Below are positions 1 through 8,271 of a DNA stretch of 64,000 nt, piece after piece (the first letter of the stretch is position 1; every line of letters starts with the position of its first letter). Source of the DNA: Variovorax boronicumulans (GTDB lineage: Bacteria > Pseudomonadota > Gammaproteobacteria > Burkholderiales > Burkholderiaceae_C); NCBI RefSeq assembly GCF_030812215.1, contig NZ_JAUSSG010000001.1, forward strand, positions 1,116,001 through 1,180,000, read 5' to 3'. A program made the position numbers and the translations under genes. Below the pieces are notes generated by a model. It was not told the origin of the DNA, ran no database searches, and saw only the letters and a list, made by a program, of their open reading frames with translations.

Positions 1-1175
1 GGGAGGAACGACTTGCCGGAGCTCACGACATCGACGTAGTCCGCCGCATCCTTCATCTTCGACTTCGCCTTGCCCTTGAGCAGGTAGTAGTCCTTGATGA
101 CCTGGTGGTCGGCCTTGCGGATTTCTTCCGTGCCCGTGAGCCCGTCGAACTTCATGCCCTCGAGCGCGGCGATGACGGCCTTCTGGTCGACCGAGCCCGC
201 CTTGACGATGCCGTCGATCAGGATCTTGGTGCAGATGTACGAGCCCGCGAGGCTGTAGTTGGGCACGATCTTGAGCTTGTCGGCCGTGCGCTTGACCAGG
301 TCCTTGTTGAGCGTGGTGTCGGCCGTGTGCCAGTACTGCGCGCCGAAGTAGACGCCGTCGCACAGGTCCGCGCCCAGCTCGTCGAACTGCTCCAAGCCCG
401 AGGCCCAGGCCATGAGGATCGTCATGTTCTTGTGCATGCCGAAGCTCACCGCCTGGCGCAGCGCGGCGGACGACTGCGCGCCGAAGTTCAGCAGCAGCAG
501 CACGTCGGGCTTGGCGGCCATGGCGTTGGTGAGGTAGCCGCTGAACTCCTTCTCGTTGAGCGAGTGGTAGCTGTTGCCCACGTGCTCGATGCCCTTCTCC
601 TGGAAGATGTTCTTGGCTGCGCTCAACAGGCCGTCGCCGAACACGTACTGCGGCGTGATGGTGTACCAGCGCTTGGCCTTCGGCATCGAGGCGATCAGCG
701 GGCGCACCGTCTGCTCGATGGCGCCGAAGGTGGGCACCGACCAGCGGAAGGTGGCGGGGTTGCAGTCCTTGCCCGTGATCTCGTCGGCGCCGGCGGTGGT
801 GATGAAAAGGCCGCCGGCCTTCTCGGCTTCCTTGCCCATGGCGAGCGCTTCGGACGACAGGATGCCGCCCGCGAAGAACTTGGCGCCCTGCTGCTGCGAG
901 GCTTCCTGCACCTTGCGCACGGCGGTGGCGGGCTTGCCTTCGGTGTCGAGCACCGTATAGGCCAGCGGGCGCTTGAGCACGCTGCCGTACTGCTCGATTG
1001 CCAGCTTCATGCCCAGGTCGGCGAACTTGCCGTTGGCCGCGAAGGCGCCCGACATCGGGACCGGGCAGCCGAAGCGGATGGCGTCCGCCGATTGCGCGAA
1101 GACCGAGCGGCTCGCCAGAAGCGAAGCCGGGGCGGCCGACAGGGCGGCCAGCTGAAGAAGGTGTCTGCGTTGCAT
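1..1175 (-). CDS. ABC transporter substrate-binding protein, Leu/Ile/Val-type (partial)
   Basis: Periplasmic receptor of a branched-chain-amino-acid-type ABC importer; the real ligand cannot be told from sequence. The reverse strand reads from ATG at 1175 and is still open at the left edge, so about 391 residues are visible and the C-terminus is missing. The N-terminus MQRRHLLQLAALSAAPASLL followed by an AQS cleavage site is a typical export signal. The mature part opens with IRFGCPVPMSGAFAANGKF, the usual start of Peripla_BP_6 proteins, and later has KRWYTITPQYVFGDG and MTILMAWASGLEQFDELGAD, the two-lobe architecture of the family. It is divergent from the FadR/GntR gene at 1439, which may control it. 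The AT-rich pocket at about 1240-1280 is the likely promoter region. The cognate permeases and ATPases would lie beyond the edge. Confidence 0.85.
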   Translation of the reverse strand, partial: MQRRHLLQLAALSAAPASLLASRSVFAQSADAIRFGCPVPMSGAFAANGKFADLGMKLAIEQYGSVLKRPLAYTVLDTEGKPATAVRKVQEASQQQGAKFFAGGILSSEALAMGKEAEKAGGLFITTAGADEITGKDCNPATFRWSVPTFGAIEQTVRPLIASMPKAKRWYTITPQYVFGDGLLSAAKNIFQEKGIEHVGNSYHSLNEKEFSGYLTNAMAAKPDVLLLLNFGAQSSAALRQAVSFGMHKNMTILMAWASGLEQFDELGADLCDGVYFGAQYWHTADTTLNKDLVKRTADKLKIVPNYSLAGSYICTKILIDGIVKAGSVDQKAVIAALEGMKFDGLTGTEEIRKADHQVIKDYYLLKGKAKSKMKDAADYVDVVSSGKSFL

Positions 1176-1438
1176 GGAAGTTCTCCGGTCGTGGTGATGT
1201 GGAAGTAAGTGAAACGGGTGCCTGCGAATGCCGGCGAATTTAAGCGGATAAATAGGATTAATATGTTGGTAAAAACCCGCTAGCAATCACCGTGCCAAAA
1301 TCCGGCGCAGGCTCCGAGGTCCAATACCTGCATACAGGCCGACATCTACTTTTTCCATCGCTCCGAACGCATGAATTCGCCTCCATCTGATCGTGAAATG
1401 AACCCCAAGGCGGCGTGGTTGCCGCATGGAGCGTTTCA

Positions 1439-2203
1439 ATGAAAGTGGGAGAAAACCGCCCGAAGCGGCAAAAGCTCTCGGATGTCATCGTCGAAGACAT
1501 CAAGCGATGGATCGTGGCCGAGCGAAAGCAGCCCGGCGACCGCCTGCCGAACGAGAAAGAGCTGATCGAGCTCTTCGGCTATTCGAAGAGCACGGTGCGC
1601 GAGGCGCTGAAGGCGCTGGAGGTGCGCGGGCTCATCTCGATCCGCACCGGCCCCGGCGGCGGCGCGTATCTGCAGCAGGTGTCGGTGGACCATGCCTCGG
1701 AGCCGCTGCGCAACTTCCTGCACTTCCACCATCTGGACGGGCACCACATCTACCAGTTGCGCAAGGTCCTGGAGCCCGAGCTGGCGGTGAGCGTGGTCGG
1801 CAAGCTGACACCCCAGCAGTTCGAGCGGCTCGAAGAAAACGTGCGTCTCTGCACCATCGAACCCACCAATGAAGACGAGCTTCGCGCACAGCGCGAGGCC
1901 GAGCTGGCGTTTCACACGATGCTGGCGGAGAGCTGCCCCAATCCGGTGCTCTCATTCATGTGCCGCTTCCTCAACGATCTGCTGCGCGACCTCGTGGTCT
2001 ACAAGAAGGCGCTGGACCATCACCACTTCGGCGAGGCCAACGTCGACTATCACACGCAGTTGCTGGCGGCCTACCGCAAGGAAGATGCGCAGGAAGTGCG
2101 CCGGCTGATGGCCGAGCACATGGTCGATGCGGAGGTGCACATGCACGAGATGGAGGCGCACATCGGCGCCAAGCATCTGTTGCTGCCGAGCGGGCAGCGG
2201 TAG
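1439..2203 (+). CDS. FadR/GntR-family transcriptional regulator (FCD domain)
   Basis: DNA-binding regulator of the GntR superfamily, FadR subfamily. Residues about 12-75 form the winged helix (LSDVIVEDIKRWI, then KSTVREALKALEVRGLI, then a glycine-rich wing GPGGGAYL). The rest is an all-helical FCD effector domain with the His-containing helices AELAFHTMLAES, VDYHTQLLAAY and MAEHMVDAEVHMHEME that carry the metal ligands in this family. I chose ATG 1439 (MKVGENRPKRQ) because GGAG lies seven bases upstream; GTG 1415 would add eight residues. It is divergent from the binding-protein gene at 1175, so regulation of that transporter by its substrate is a reasonable inference. The stop is followed four bases later by the convergent LysR gene. 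Confidence 0.88.
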   Translation: MKVGENRPKRQKLSDVIVEDIKRWIVAERKQPGDRLPNEKELIELFGYSKSTVREALKALEVRGLISIRTGPGGGAYLQQVSVDHASEPLRNFLHFHHLDGHHIYQLRKVLEPELAVSVVGKLTPQQFERLEENVRLCTIEPTNEDELRAQREAELAFHTMLAESCPNPVLSFMCRFLNDLLRDLVVYKKALDHHHFGEANVDYHTQLLAAYRKEDAQEVRRLMAEHMVDAEVHMHEMEAHIGAKHLLLPSGQR

Positions 2204-2207
2204 CCGA

Positions 2208-3179
2208 CTAACGCGCGTGCGCCTTCTCCAGGCACGCCTGAAACGCCAGCACCGCCCGTGACGGCTTCGGCGACCGCCGCAACAGGCTCACGAACCGGCA
2301 CGCATAGTTGAACCGCGCCGGCAGCACCGCCTTCATGAGCCCGCGCTGCTCGAACACCTGCGCGTAGTGGTCGGGCAGAAAACCCAGGAAGCGCCCCGAG
2401 AGGATCAGCGTGGCGATTGCCTCCTGGTCGAAGCCCGTCGCCTTGCGCGACAGCCTTGCGCGATGGCTCAGCTCCATGTTCGGCGAGTGATAGCCAAGCC
2501 CCGCGAAATGGTGCTCGCCCAGCTTCGACCATGTGAGCTTCGCGTGCGGGCTGTCGAACAGCGGATGGCCCTTGCCGCAGTACAGCAGCATCGTCTCGTC
2601 GAACAGGTCGGCGTACACGAGGCTTTTGGAGCTGCGATGCGCCGGGATGATGCCGATCTGGAAGTTGCCCTCCAGCACGCCCTGCTCGATCGCATTGATC
2701 GACCCCACGTGCACCGCCAGGCTCACCTCCGGCGCAATTTCGGTGAAACGCGCGATGGCCTCGCCGATGCGCGCCTTCGGGTTGGTCGCGGTCTTGTCGA
2801 ACAGCGCCACTTCCAACTGCCCGCCCATGCGGTTGTGGATGTCGTCGATGCTGCCGCGGAAAGCGTCGACCGAGGCCAGCAGCCGCAAGGTCTCGTCGTA
2901 CACGCGCTGCCCCTCGGCCGTGAGCGCGAAGCCTGCCCGTCCGCGCCGGCAGAGCACGAGGCCCAGCCGCGTCTCCAGGTCCTTCACATGCCGGCTCACG
3001 GTCGACGTGCCGATGTTCAGTTCCAGCTCGGCCGCCGCCATGCCGCCGCAATCGACCACGCTCTTGAACACCTTGAGCAGGCGCAGGTCCATGTCGCTGA
3101 TCTGCCCCAGAACGGCGCGGTTCCGGGTGCCTTGGGCACTGTTTTGGGAAGCTTCCTGGACCTTGGCCTTTACTTGCAT
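2208..3179 (-). CDS. LysR-family transcriptional regulator
   Basis: LysR-type activator/repressor, 323 residues. The helix-turn-helix lies at about residues 30-90 (LRLLKVFKSVVDCGGMAAAE, GTSTVSRHVKDLETRLGL), followed by a two-lobe LysR substrate-binding fold. There are about 29 residues ahead of the usual LysR start. An internal ATG at 3092 (MDLRLLKVF) preceded by GGGGCAG would give the family's usual length, so the start is uncertain. It is divergent from the omega-amino acid transaminase at 3288 with a 108-bp shared intergenic region, the classical arrangement in which the LysR protein controls its neighbour. Control of beta-alanine/omega-amino acid use is inferred from position only. Confidence 0.88.
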   Translation of the reverse strand: MQVKAKVQEASQNSAQGTRNRAVLGQISDMDLRLLKVFKSVVDCGGMAAAELELNIGTSTVSRHVKDLETRLGLVLCRRGRAGFALTAEGQRVYDETLRLLASVDAFRGSIDDIHNRMGGQLEVALFDKTATNPKARIGEAIARFTEIAPEVSLAVHVGSINAIEQGVLEGNFQIGIIPAHRSSKSLVYADLFDETMLLYCGKGHPLFDSPHAKLTWSKLGEHHFAGLGYHSPNMELSHRARLSRKATGFDQEAIATLILSGRFLGFLPDHYAQVFEQRGLMKAVLPARFNYACRFVSLLRRSPKPSRAVLAFQACLEKAHAR

Positions 3180-3287
3180 GGATCGTCAAGTGAACATTGA
3201 TATTGCGCCATTCTCCACACTGAAGGCTCTGCGAACAATCGGGTACATCCCATCACCCCCGGAGCCCGCCTGAGCGCGGGAAGCGCC

Positions 3288-4643
3288 ATGACCCTCGCAA
3301 CGCCCGCCATCGAACCGACGCCCACCGCGCGCACCGACGCCGCCTGGCTCGAAGCGCACTGGATGCCCTACACCGGCAACCGCAACTTCAAGGCCGATCC
3401 GCGGATCATCGTGGAGGCCAAGGGCGCCTACTTCACGGACAACGACGGCCGCAAGATCTTCGACGGCCTCTCGGGCCTCTGGTGCTCGGGCCTGGGCCAC
3501 GGCCGCCCCGAGATCACCGAGGCGGTGAGCCGCCAGATCGCCAAGCTCGACTACTCGCCCGCCTTCCAGTTCGGTCACCCGCTCTCGTTCGAACTCGCCA
3601 ACAAGATCAAGGAACTGACGCCCGCGGGCCTCGATTACGTGTTCTTCACCGGCTCGGGCTCCGAGGCGGCCGACACCTCGCTCAAGATGGCGCGCGCCTA
3701 CTGGCGCACCAAGGGCCAGGCGAGCAAGACGCGCCTGATCGGCCGCGAGAAGGGCTACCACGGCGTCAACTACGGCGGCATCTCGGTGGGCGGCATCGCG
3801 GCCAACCGCAAGCTCTTCGGCCAGGGCGTCGAGGCCGACCACCTGCCGCACACGCAGCTCGCATCGAACGCCTTCACCCGCGGCATGGCCGAGCATGGCG
3901 CCGAGCTGGCCGACCGCCTGCTCGACCTGATCGCGCTGCACGACGCCTCGAACATCGCGGCCGTGATCGTCGAGCCCTTCGCGGGCTCGGCCGGCGTGGT
4001 GATCCCGCCCAAGGGCTACCTCAAGCGCCTGCGCGACATCTGCACCGCGAACAACATCCTCCTGATCTTCGACGAGGTCATCACCGGCTTCGGCCGCTGC
4101 GGCGCGCTCACCGGCGCGGAAGCCTTCGGCGTGACGCCCGACATCATGAACATCGCCAAGCAGGTGACCAACGGCGCGCAGCCGATGGGCGCAGTGGTCG
4201 CGAGCAAGGAGATCTACGACACCTTCATGGCGGCCGGCGGCCCGGACTACATGCTCGAGTTCCCGCACGGCTACACCTACGGCGCGCACCCGGTGGCCTG
4301 CGCCGCGGGCATCGCCGCGCTCGACGTGCTGCAGAAGGAAGACATGATCGGTCGCGTACAGACGCTGGCCCCGCACTTCGAGAACGCGGTGCACAGCCTC
4401 AAGGGCAGCAAGCACGTCACCGACATCCGCAACTACGGCCTCGCCGCGGGCCTGACCATCGCCGCGCTGCCGGGCGAACCCGCACGCCGCCCCTACGAGA
4501 TCGCGATGAACTGCTGGAGGAAGGGCTTCTACGTGCGCTACGGCGGCGACACGATCCAGCTCGCACCGCCCTTCATCGCCGAAAAGGCCGAGATCGACCG
4601 CATGGTCAACGCCCTGGCCGACGCCCTCGCAGAAACCAACTGA
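3288..4643 (+). CDS. Omega-amino acid (beta-alanine):pyruvate transaminase
   Basis: Class III PLP aminotransferase, 451 residues, moving the terminal amino group of beta-alanine or similar omega-amino acids to pyruvate and giving malonate semialdehyde plus alanine. The start WMPYTGNRNFKADPRIIVEA and GLSGLWCSGLGHGRPEI are hallmarks of the omega-amino acid:pyruvate group. The PLP site is visible as FFTGSGSEAAD, the Asp in LIFDEVITGFGRCG and the Schiff-base lysine at about residue 291 in NIAKQVTNGAQPMGAV. The next gene, 125 bp downstream on the same strand, is a semialdehyde dehydrogenase that would take the product, so the pair forms a short catabolic unit. Divergent LysR gene at 3179. The exact amine donor is inferred. 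Confidence 0.88.
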   Translation: MTLATPAIEPTPTARTDAAWLEAHWMPYTGNRNFKADPRIIVEAKGAYFTDNDGRKIFDGLSGLWCSGLGHGRPEITEAVSRQIAKLDYSPAFQFGHPLSFELANKIKELTPAGLDYVFFTGSGSEAADTSLKMARAYWRTKGQASKTRLIGREKGYHGVNYGGISVGGIAANRKLFGQGVEADHLPHTQLASNAFTRGMAEHGAELADRLLDLIALHDASNIAAVIVEPFAGSAGVVIPPKGYLKRLRDICTANNILLIFDEVITGFGRCGALTGAEAFGVTPDIMNIAKQVTNGAQPMGAVVASKEIYDTFMAAGGPDYMLEFPHGYTYGAHPVACAAGIAALDVLQKEDMIGRVQTLAPHFENAVHSLKGSKHVTDIRNYGLAAGLTIAALPGEPARRPYEIAMNCWRKGFYVRYGGDTIQLAPPFIAEKAEIDRMVNALADALAETN

Positions 4644-4768
4644 AGAAGCAGAGCCCCCCGGCTTTTCACTCGCTTCGCTCCGTGTAATTCGCCCCCCCCC
4701 GAGGGGGAGGCGCGGGCCGCCTTGGGAGCGGCCCGGCGGCGCCCGCAACCCTTTACGAGACTCCAACC
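4644..4768. repeat. GC-rich intergenic repeat, copy A
   Basis: Non-coding spacer between the transaminase and the dehydrogenase. It holds TCACTCGCTTCGCTCCGTG, a run of nine C facing GAGGGGG (a C/G hairpin), and then at 4720-4740 a 21-base block that is identical in reverse complement to 38213-38233. The same building blocks recur at 12905-13083 and, in the other orientation, at 17138-17198. This is a dispersed family rather than a unique regulatory site. Confidence 0.6.
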
Positions 4769-6286
4769 ATGCAACACGACAAGAACGTCACTACCACCAT
4801 CGGCCACTTCATCGACGGCAAGCGCGTCGATGGCGGCACCCGCGTCCAGCCGGTGTTCGACCCGGCCACCGGCTTCTCGGACAAGAGCGTGGCGCTCGCC
4901 GACAAGCTCACGGTCGAGCAGGCCATCGCCTCGGCGCAGGCGGCCTTTCCGGCCTGGCGCAACACGCCGCCGCTCAAGCGCGCGCGCGTGATGAGCAAGC
5001 TCAAGACGCTGCTCGAAGCCAATGCCGACCGCATCGCCGCGCTGATCACCGCCGAGCACGGCAAGGTGCTGTCGGACGCGCACGGCGAGCTGCAGCGCGG
5101 CATCGAGAACGTCGAGTACGCGAGCTACGCGCCCGAACTTCTCAAGGGCGAGCACAGCAAGAACGTCGGTCCGGCCATCGACTCGTGGAGCGAGTTCCAG
5201 GCGATGGGCGTCACCGCCGGCATCACGCCGTTCAACTTCCCGGTGATGGTGCCGCTGTGGATGTGGCCGATGGCCGTGGCCTGCGGCAACACCTTCGTGC
5301 TGAAGCCTTCGGAGCGCACGCCCTCCTCCACGCTGCTGGTGGCCGAACTCGCGCTCGAAGCGGGCCTGCCGCCGGGTGTGCTGAACGTGGTGAACGGCGA
5401 CAAGGAGGCCGTCGACACGCTCCTGACCGATCCACGCGTCAAGGCCGTGAGCTTCGTCGGCTCCACCGCCATCGCCGAATACATCTACACCACCGGCTGC
5501 GCGCACGGCAAGCGCGTGCAGGCCCTGGGCGGCGCGAAGAACTTCGCGGTCGTCATGCCCGACGCCGACATCGGCAACGCCGTGAGCGCGCTGATGGGCG
5601 CGGCCTACGGCTCATGCGGCGAGCGCTGCATGGCGATTCCGCTGGTCGTGGCCATCGGCGACGACACGGGCGATGCGGTGGTCGCTGGCCTTGCCGCCGA
5701 GATCGCCAAGATGAAGGTCGGCCCTGGCAACGACAACGGCAACGACATGGGCCCGCTGGTCACCAAGCCGCATTTCGAGAAGGTCAAGGCTTTCGTCGAT
5801 GCAGGCGTGGCGGCAGGCGCCAGGCTCGTGGTCGACGGCCGCGGCGTGAAGGTCGAAGGCCACGACGGCGGCTACTACCTCGGCCCGTGCCTCTTCGACG
5901 GCGTGAAGCCCGGCATGACCATCTACCAGGAAGAAATCTTCGGCCCGGTGCTGGGCGTGGTGCGCGTGAAGACGCTCGCCGAAGCCATGGCGATGATCGA
6001 TGCCCACGAGTACGGCAACGGCACCTGCCTTTTCACCCGCGACGGCGAGGCCGCGCGCTGGTTCAGCGACAACATCCAGGTCGGCATGGTCGGCATCAAC
6101 GTGCCGCTGCCGGTGCCCGTGGCCTACCACTCGTTCGGCGGCTGGAAGCGCTCGCTCTTCGGCGACCTGCACGCCTACGGTCCGGATGCCGTGCGCTTCT
6201 ATACGAAGCGCAAGACCATCACGCAGCGCTGGCCCTCGGCCGGCGTGCGCGAAGGCGCGGTGTTCGCGTTTCCGTCGAACCGTTGA
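4769..6286 (+). CDS. mmsA: CoA-acylating methylmalonate-semialdehyde dehydrogenase
   Basis: Aldehyde dehydrogenase of the MmsA/IolA group, 505 residues, oxidising malonate or methylmalonate semialdehyde with NAD and CoA to acetyl- or propionyl-CoA plus CO2. Diagnostic features are TIGHFIDGKRVDGG at the start, GITPFNFPVMVPLWMWPMA, and the catalytic cysteine at about residue 287 in SCGERCMAI. That signature differs from ordinary ALDHs, which have a glutamate before the cysteine region. It follows the omega-amino acid transaminase on the same strand, which would supply malonate semialdehyde; together they would take beta-alanine to acetyl-CoA. It ends 15 bp from the convergent FAD oxidoreductase. 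The family call is firm; which semialdehyde is physiological is inferred from context. Confidence 0.9.
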   Translation: MQHDKNVTTTIGHFIDGKRVDGGTRVQPVFDPATGFSDKSVALADKLTVEQAIASAQAAFPAWRNTPPLKRARVMSKLKTLLEANADRIAALITAEHGKVLSDAHGELQRGIENVEYASYAPELLKGEHSKNVGPAIDSWSEFQAMGVTAGITPFNFPVMVPLWMWPMAVACGNTFVLKPSERTPSSTLLVAELALEAGLPPGVLNVVNGDKEAVDTLLTDPRVKAVSFVGSTAIAEYIYTTGCAHGKRVQALGGAKNFAVVMPDADIGNAVSALMGAAYGSCGERCMAIPLVVAIGDDTGDAVVAGLAAEIAKMKVGPGNDNGNDMGPLVTKPHFEKVKAFVDAGVAAGARLVVDGRGVKVEGHDGGYYLGPCLFDGVKPGMTIYQEEIFGPVLGVVRVKTLAEAMAMIDAHEYGNGTCLFTRDGEAARWFSDNIQVGMVGINVPLPVPVAYHSFGGWKRSLFGDLHAYGPDAVRFYTKRKTITQRWPSAGVREGAVFAFPSNR

Positions 6287-6301
6287 TGCGGTAGCCGCCG
6301 G

Positions 6302-7690
6302 TCAGGCCTTGTCGGCCTTGCCTGCGGCGTTGGCCAGTTTGCTGAGCATGCGGTCCACCAGCCACGGCTGGCGGTTGCTGTCTTCCGCAAGTTCCTTCCG
6401 GCGGATCGCGTTGCGCACGACGATCGAGCCCGCATAGCGCATCGGCTCCGGCGGAAAGTGGCCGAGCGGGCCGTTCGTGAGCGGACTGCGCGTCCACGCG
6501 TTGTCCTCGCCGAGCACCATCGACGAGAGAATCTGCCCGCCCATGTAGGTGGGCCCGACGCCGTTGCCCGAGTAGCCGAAGCCGTAGCAGATGTGCGGCG
6601 CGCCATCGAGCTTGCCGAAGAACGGAAAGCCGGTCACCGAGCGGTCCGACGGGCCATTCCAGCTCGCGGTGATCGGCGTCTCGCGCAATGCCGGGAAGAA
6701 GGAATGCAGGGCCTGCGTGAGCTCGGCTTCGTACGGCGAGCGCTCGTCGAACACCTTGGCCATGCGGCCTCCCCAGGCGAAGGTGTTGCCGCCCTTGCCC
6801 AGCATGATGCGGCCGTCGACCGTGCTGCGGTAGTAGTAGACGAAGGTGCGCGAGTCGAGCACCGACACGCCATCGGCCAGGCCGATCTGCCGCAGCAGCT
6901 CGGGGCACCGCTCGGTGATGATCATGTCGCTCGACACGATGGCGATGGTGCGCTCGAACTGCGCAAACCTGCTCGCCATCCATGCGTTCATCGCAAGCAC
7001 CAGCTTCTTCGCTCGCACACTGCCCGCGGGCGTGCGCACGACCACCGGATGGTCGGTGCTGAAGTCGAGCATCGGCGTGCGCTCATGAATGCGGATGCCC
7101 ATGGCCATCGCCACGCGCCGCAGGCCTCGCACCAGCTTGCCCGGATGCACGGTGGCGGCAATGGGCGAATACACGCCCGCCAGGTTGCGCGCCGAGCCCG
7201 AGCGCCGCGCCACTTCTTCCGGAGGCAGCGTGCGGTAGGAATGGATGCCGCGCGCTTCCAGCGCACGCATCACCGGATCGAGCGTGCCGATCTGCGCCTG
7301 CGAGGTCGCAGTGTAGAGCGTGCCATCCTGCCGCAGTTCGGCGTCGATGCCGTGCGCAGCGCAGAAGTCCGCGATGTGTTGCACCGCCGCCTCGGATGCT
7401 TTCACAAGGCGCACTGCCTCGTGCTCTCCGAACAGTCGGCGCAGCGTAAGGAACTTGGCCGACCACGTCAGCAGGCAGCCGCCGTTGCGGCCACTCGCAC
7501 CGGCGCCGCAGAGGTCGCTCTCGAGAATGACGATGTCGAGCGTAGGCGCCTTCAGCTTGGCCTGAATGGCCGTCCACAAGCCGGTGAAGCCTCCGCCGAC
7601 GATGCAGACATCGGCGCTGTGTTCGCCTTGCAATGCAGGGGCCAGGTCGCCGTCGTTGAAGAGCGCCTGTTCGATCCAGAAGGGGCGCAT
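6302..7690 (-). CDS. FAD-dependent amine oxidoreductase of the phosphonate cluster
   Basis: DAO-fold flavoprotein, 462 residues. The dinucleotide-binding motif is at about residues 26-42 (ADVCIVGGGFTGLWTA), followed by SGRNGGCLLTWSAKF, a typical gamma-glutamylputrescine-oxidase-like segment. The C-terminal FAD part is ICYGFGYSGNGVGPTYMGG. No signal peptide, so cytosolic. It is the last gene of the leftward run phnR-phnA-phnY-HD oxygenase, ten bases after the HD gene. Flavin amine oxidases recur in aminophosphonate clusters, where some act on AEP or N-methyl-AEP to give phosphonoacetaldehyde; I infer a similar role here, which would feed phnY directly and bypass phnW. It could equally act on another amine. 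Convergent with mmsA. Confidence 0.8.
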   Translation of the reverse strand: MRPFWIEQALFNDGDLAPALQGEHSADVCIVGGGFTGLWTAIQAKLKAPTLDIVILESDLCGAGASGRNGGCLLTWSAKFLTLRRLFGEHEAVRLVKASEAAVQHIADFCAAHGIDAELRQDGTLYTATSQAQIGTLDPVMRALEARGIHSYRTLPPEEVARRSGSARNLAGVYSPIAATVHPGKLVRGLRRVAMAMGIRIHERTPMLDFSTDHPVVVRTPAGSVRAKKLVLAMNAWMASRFAQFERTIAIVSSDMIITERCPELLRQIGLADGVSVLDSRTFVYYYRSTVDGRIMLGKGGNTFAWGGRMAKVFDERSPYEAELTQALHSFFPALRETPITASWNGPSDRSVTGFPFFGKLDGAPHICYGFGYSGNGVGPTYMGGQILSSMVLGEDNAWTRSPLTNGPLGHFPPEPMRYAGSIVVRNAIRRKELAEDSNRQPWLVDRMLSKLANAAGKADKA

Positions 7691-7699
7691 CCGTGTGCC

Positions 7700-8269
7700 T
7701 TAAACGCTGAGGGCCTGCCGATGCTCGGCAGCGCTGATTTCGAGGTGGCGCACGAAGTGCGCAAGATCGGGCATGTCCGCATCGGCCAGCTTGGCCGTGT
7801 CGTCCCACTGCCGCAGGCGGACTGCATCCATCGCATAAGGCAGGGCCTCGAATGCTTTCGCCTGCGCCTCGTCGAACACACCGCCCTGCAATTGCAGGCT
7901 GCGCTTCGAATCGGGCGACAGCGCCTCCAGGTAGCCGGGCACGCGCGCACACAGGAAGCGCTTGGCATCCACATGCAGGCGAATCGGCTCCAGCGTGGCC
8001 GGACCGAACAGCGCACGAAGAAACGGCAGGCAGCGGTACTGGTGCAGGTCGTCGAGCCCCTGCTGCGTCGGCGTGCCGCCGAAGTCGTGCAGCAGGTGGC
8101 CCAGGTCGTGCAGCAGCGAGGCGGCGATCAGCGCGCTGTCCGCGCCCTCCCGCTCGGCCAGGTGCGCCGACTGCAGGGCGTGCGCCAGCTGCGTGACGGG
8201 CTCGCCGTCGTACTGCGCATGGCCCTTGGTTTCGAAGAGGCCGACGATATCGGGAATGCTCAGGCTCAT
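7700..8269 (-). CDS. PhnZ-like HD-domain mixed-valent di-iron oxygenase
   Basis: 189-residue HD-superfamily protein of the type found in phosphonate-degradation operons. PhnZ cleaves the C-P bond of (R)-1-hydroxy-2-aminoethylphosphonate to glycine and phosphate with O2. The PhnZ ligand set as I remember it (Y24, E27, H34, H58, D59, H80, H104, D161) maps here with a constant small offset: Y20, E23, H30, H54-D55, H76, H99 and D156. K103 sits where PhnZ holds the phosphonate. The Tyr-Glu lid (AQYDGEP) separates this group from ordinary HD phosphohydrolases and supports oxygenase chemistry. ATG 8269 begins two bases after the phnY stop, so the two are translationally linked. The PhnY* hydroxylase that normally precedes PhnZ is not in the window, so the substrate source is open. 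Confidence 0.82.
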   Translation of the reverse strand: MSLSIPDIVGLFETKGHAQYDGEPVTQLAHALQSAHLAEREGADSALIAASLLHDLGHLLHDFGGTPTQQGLDDLHQYRCLPFLRALFGPATLEPIRLHVDAKRFLCARVPGYLEALSPDSKRSLQLQGGVFDEAQAKAFEALPYAMDAVRLRQWDDTAKLADADMPDLAHFVRHLEISAAEHRQALSV

Positions 8270-8271
8270 GG

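Noticed and set aside
4692..4700. Run of nine C as a phase-variable or mis-sequenced homopolymer affecting a gene
   Set aside because: It lies in an intergenic repeat, so a length change would not shift any frame.
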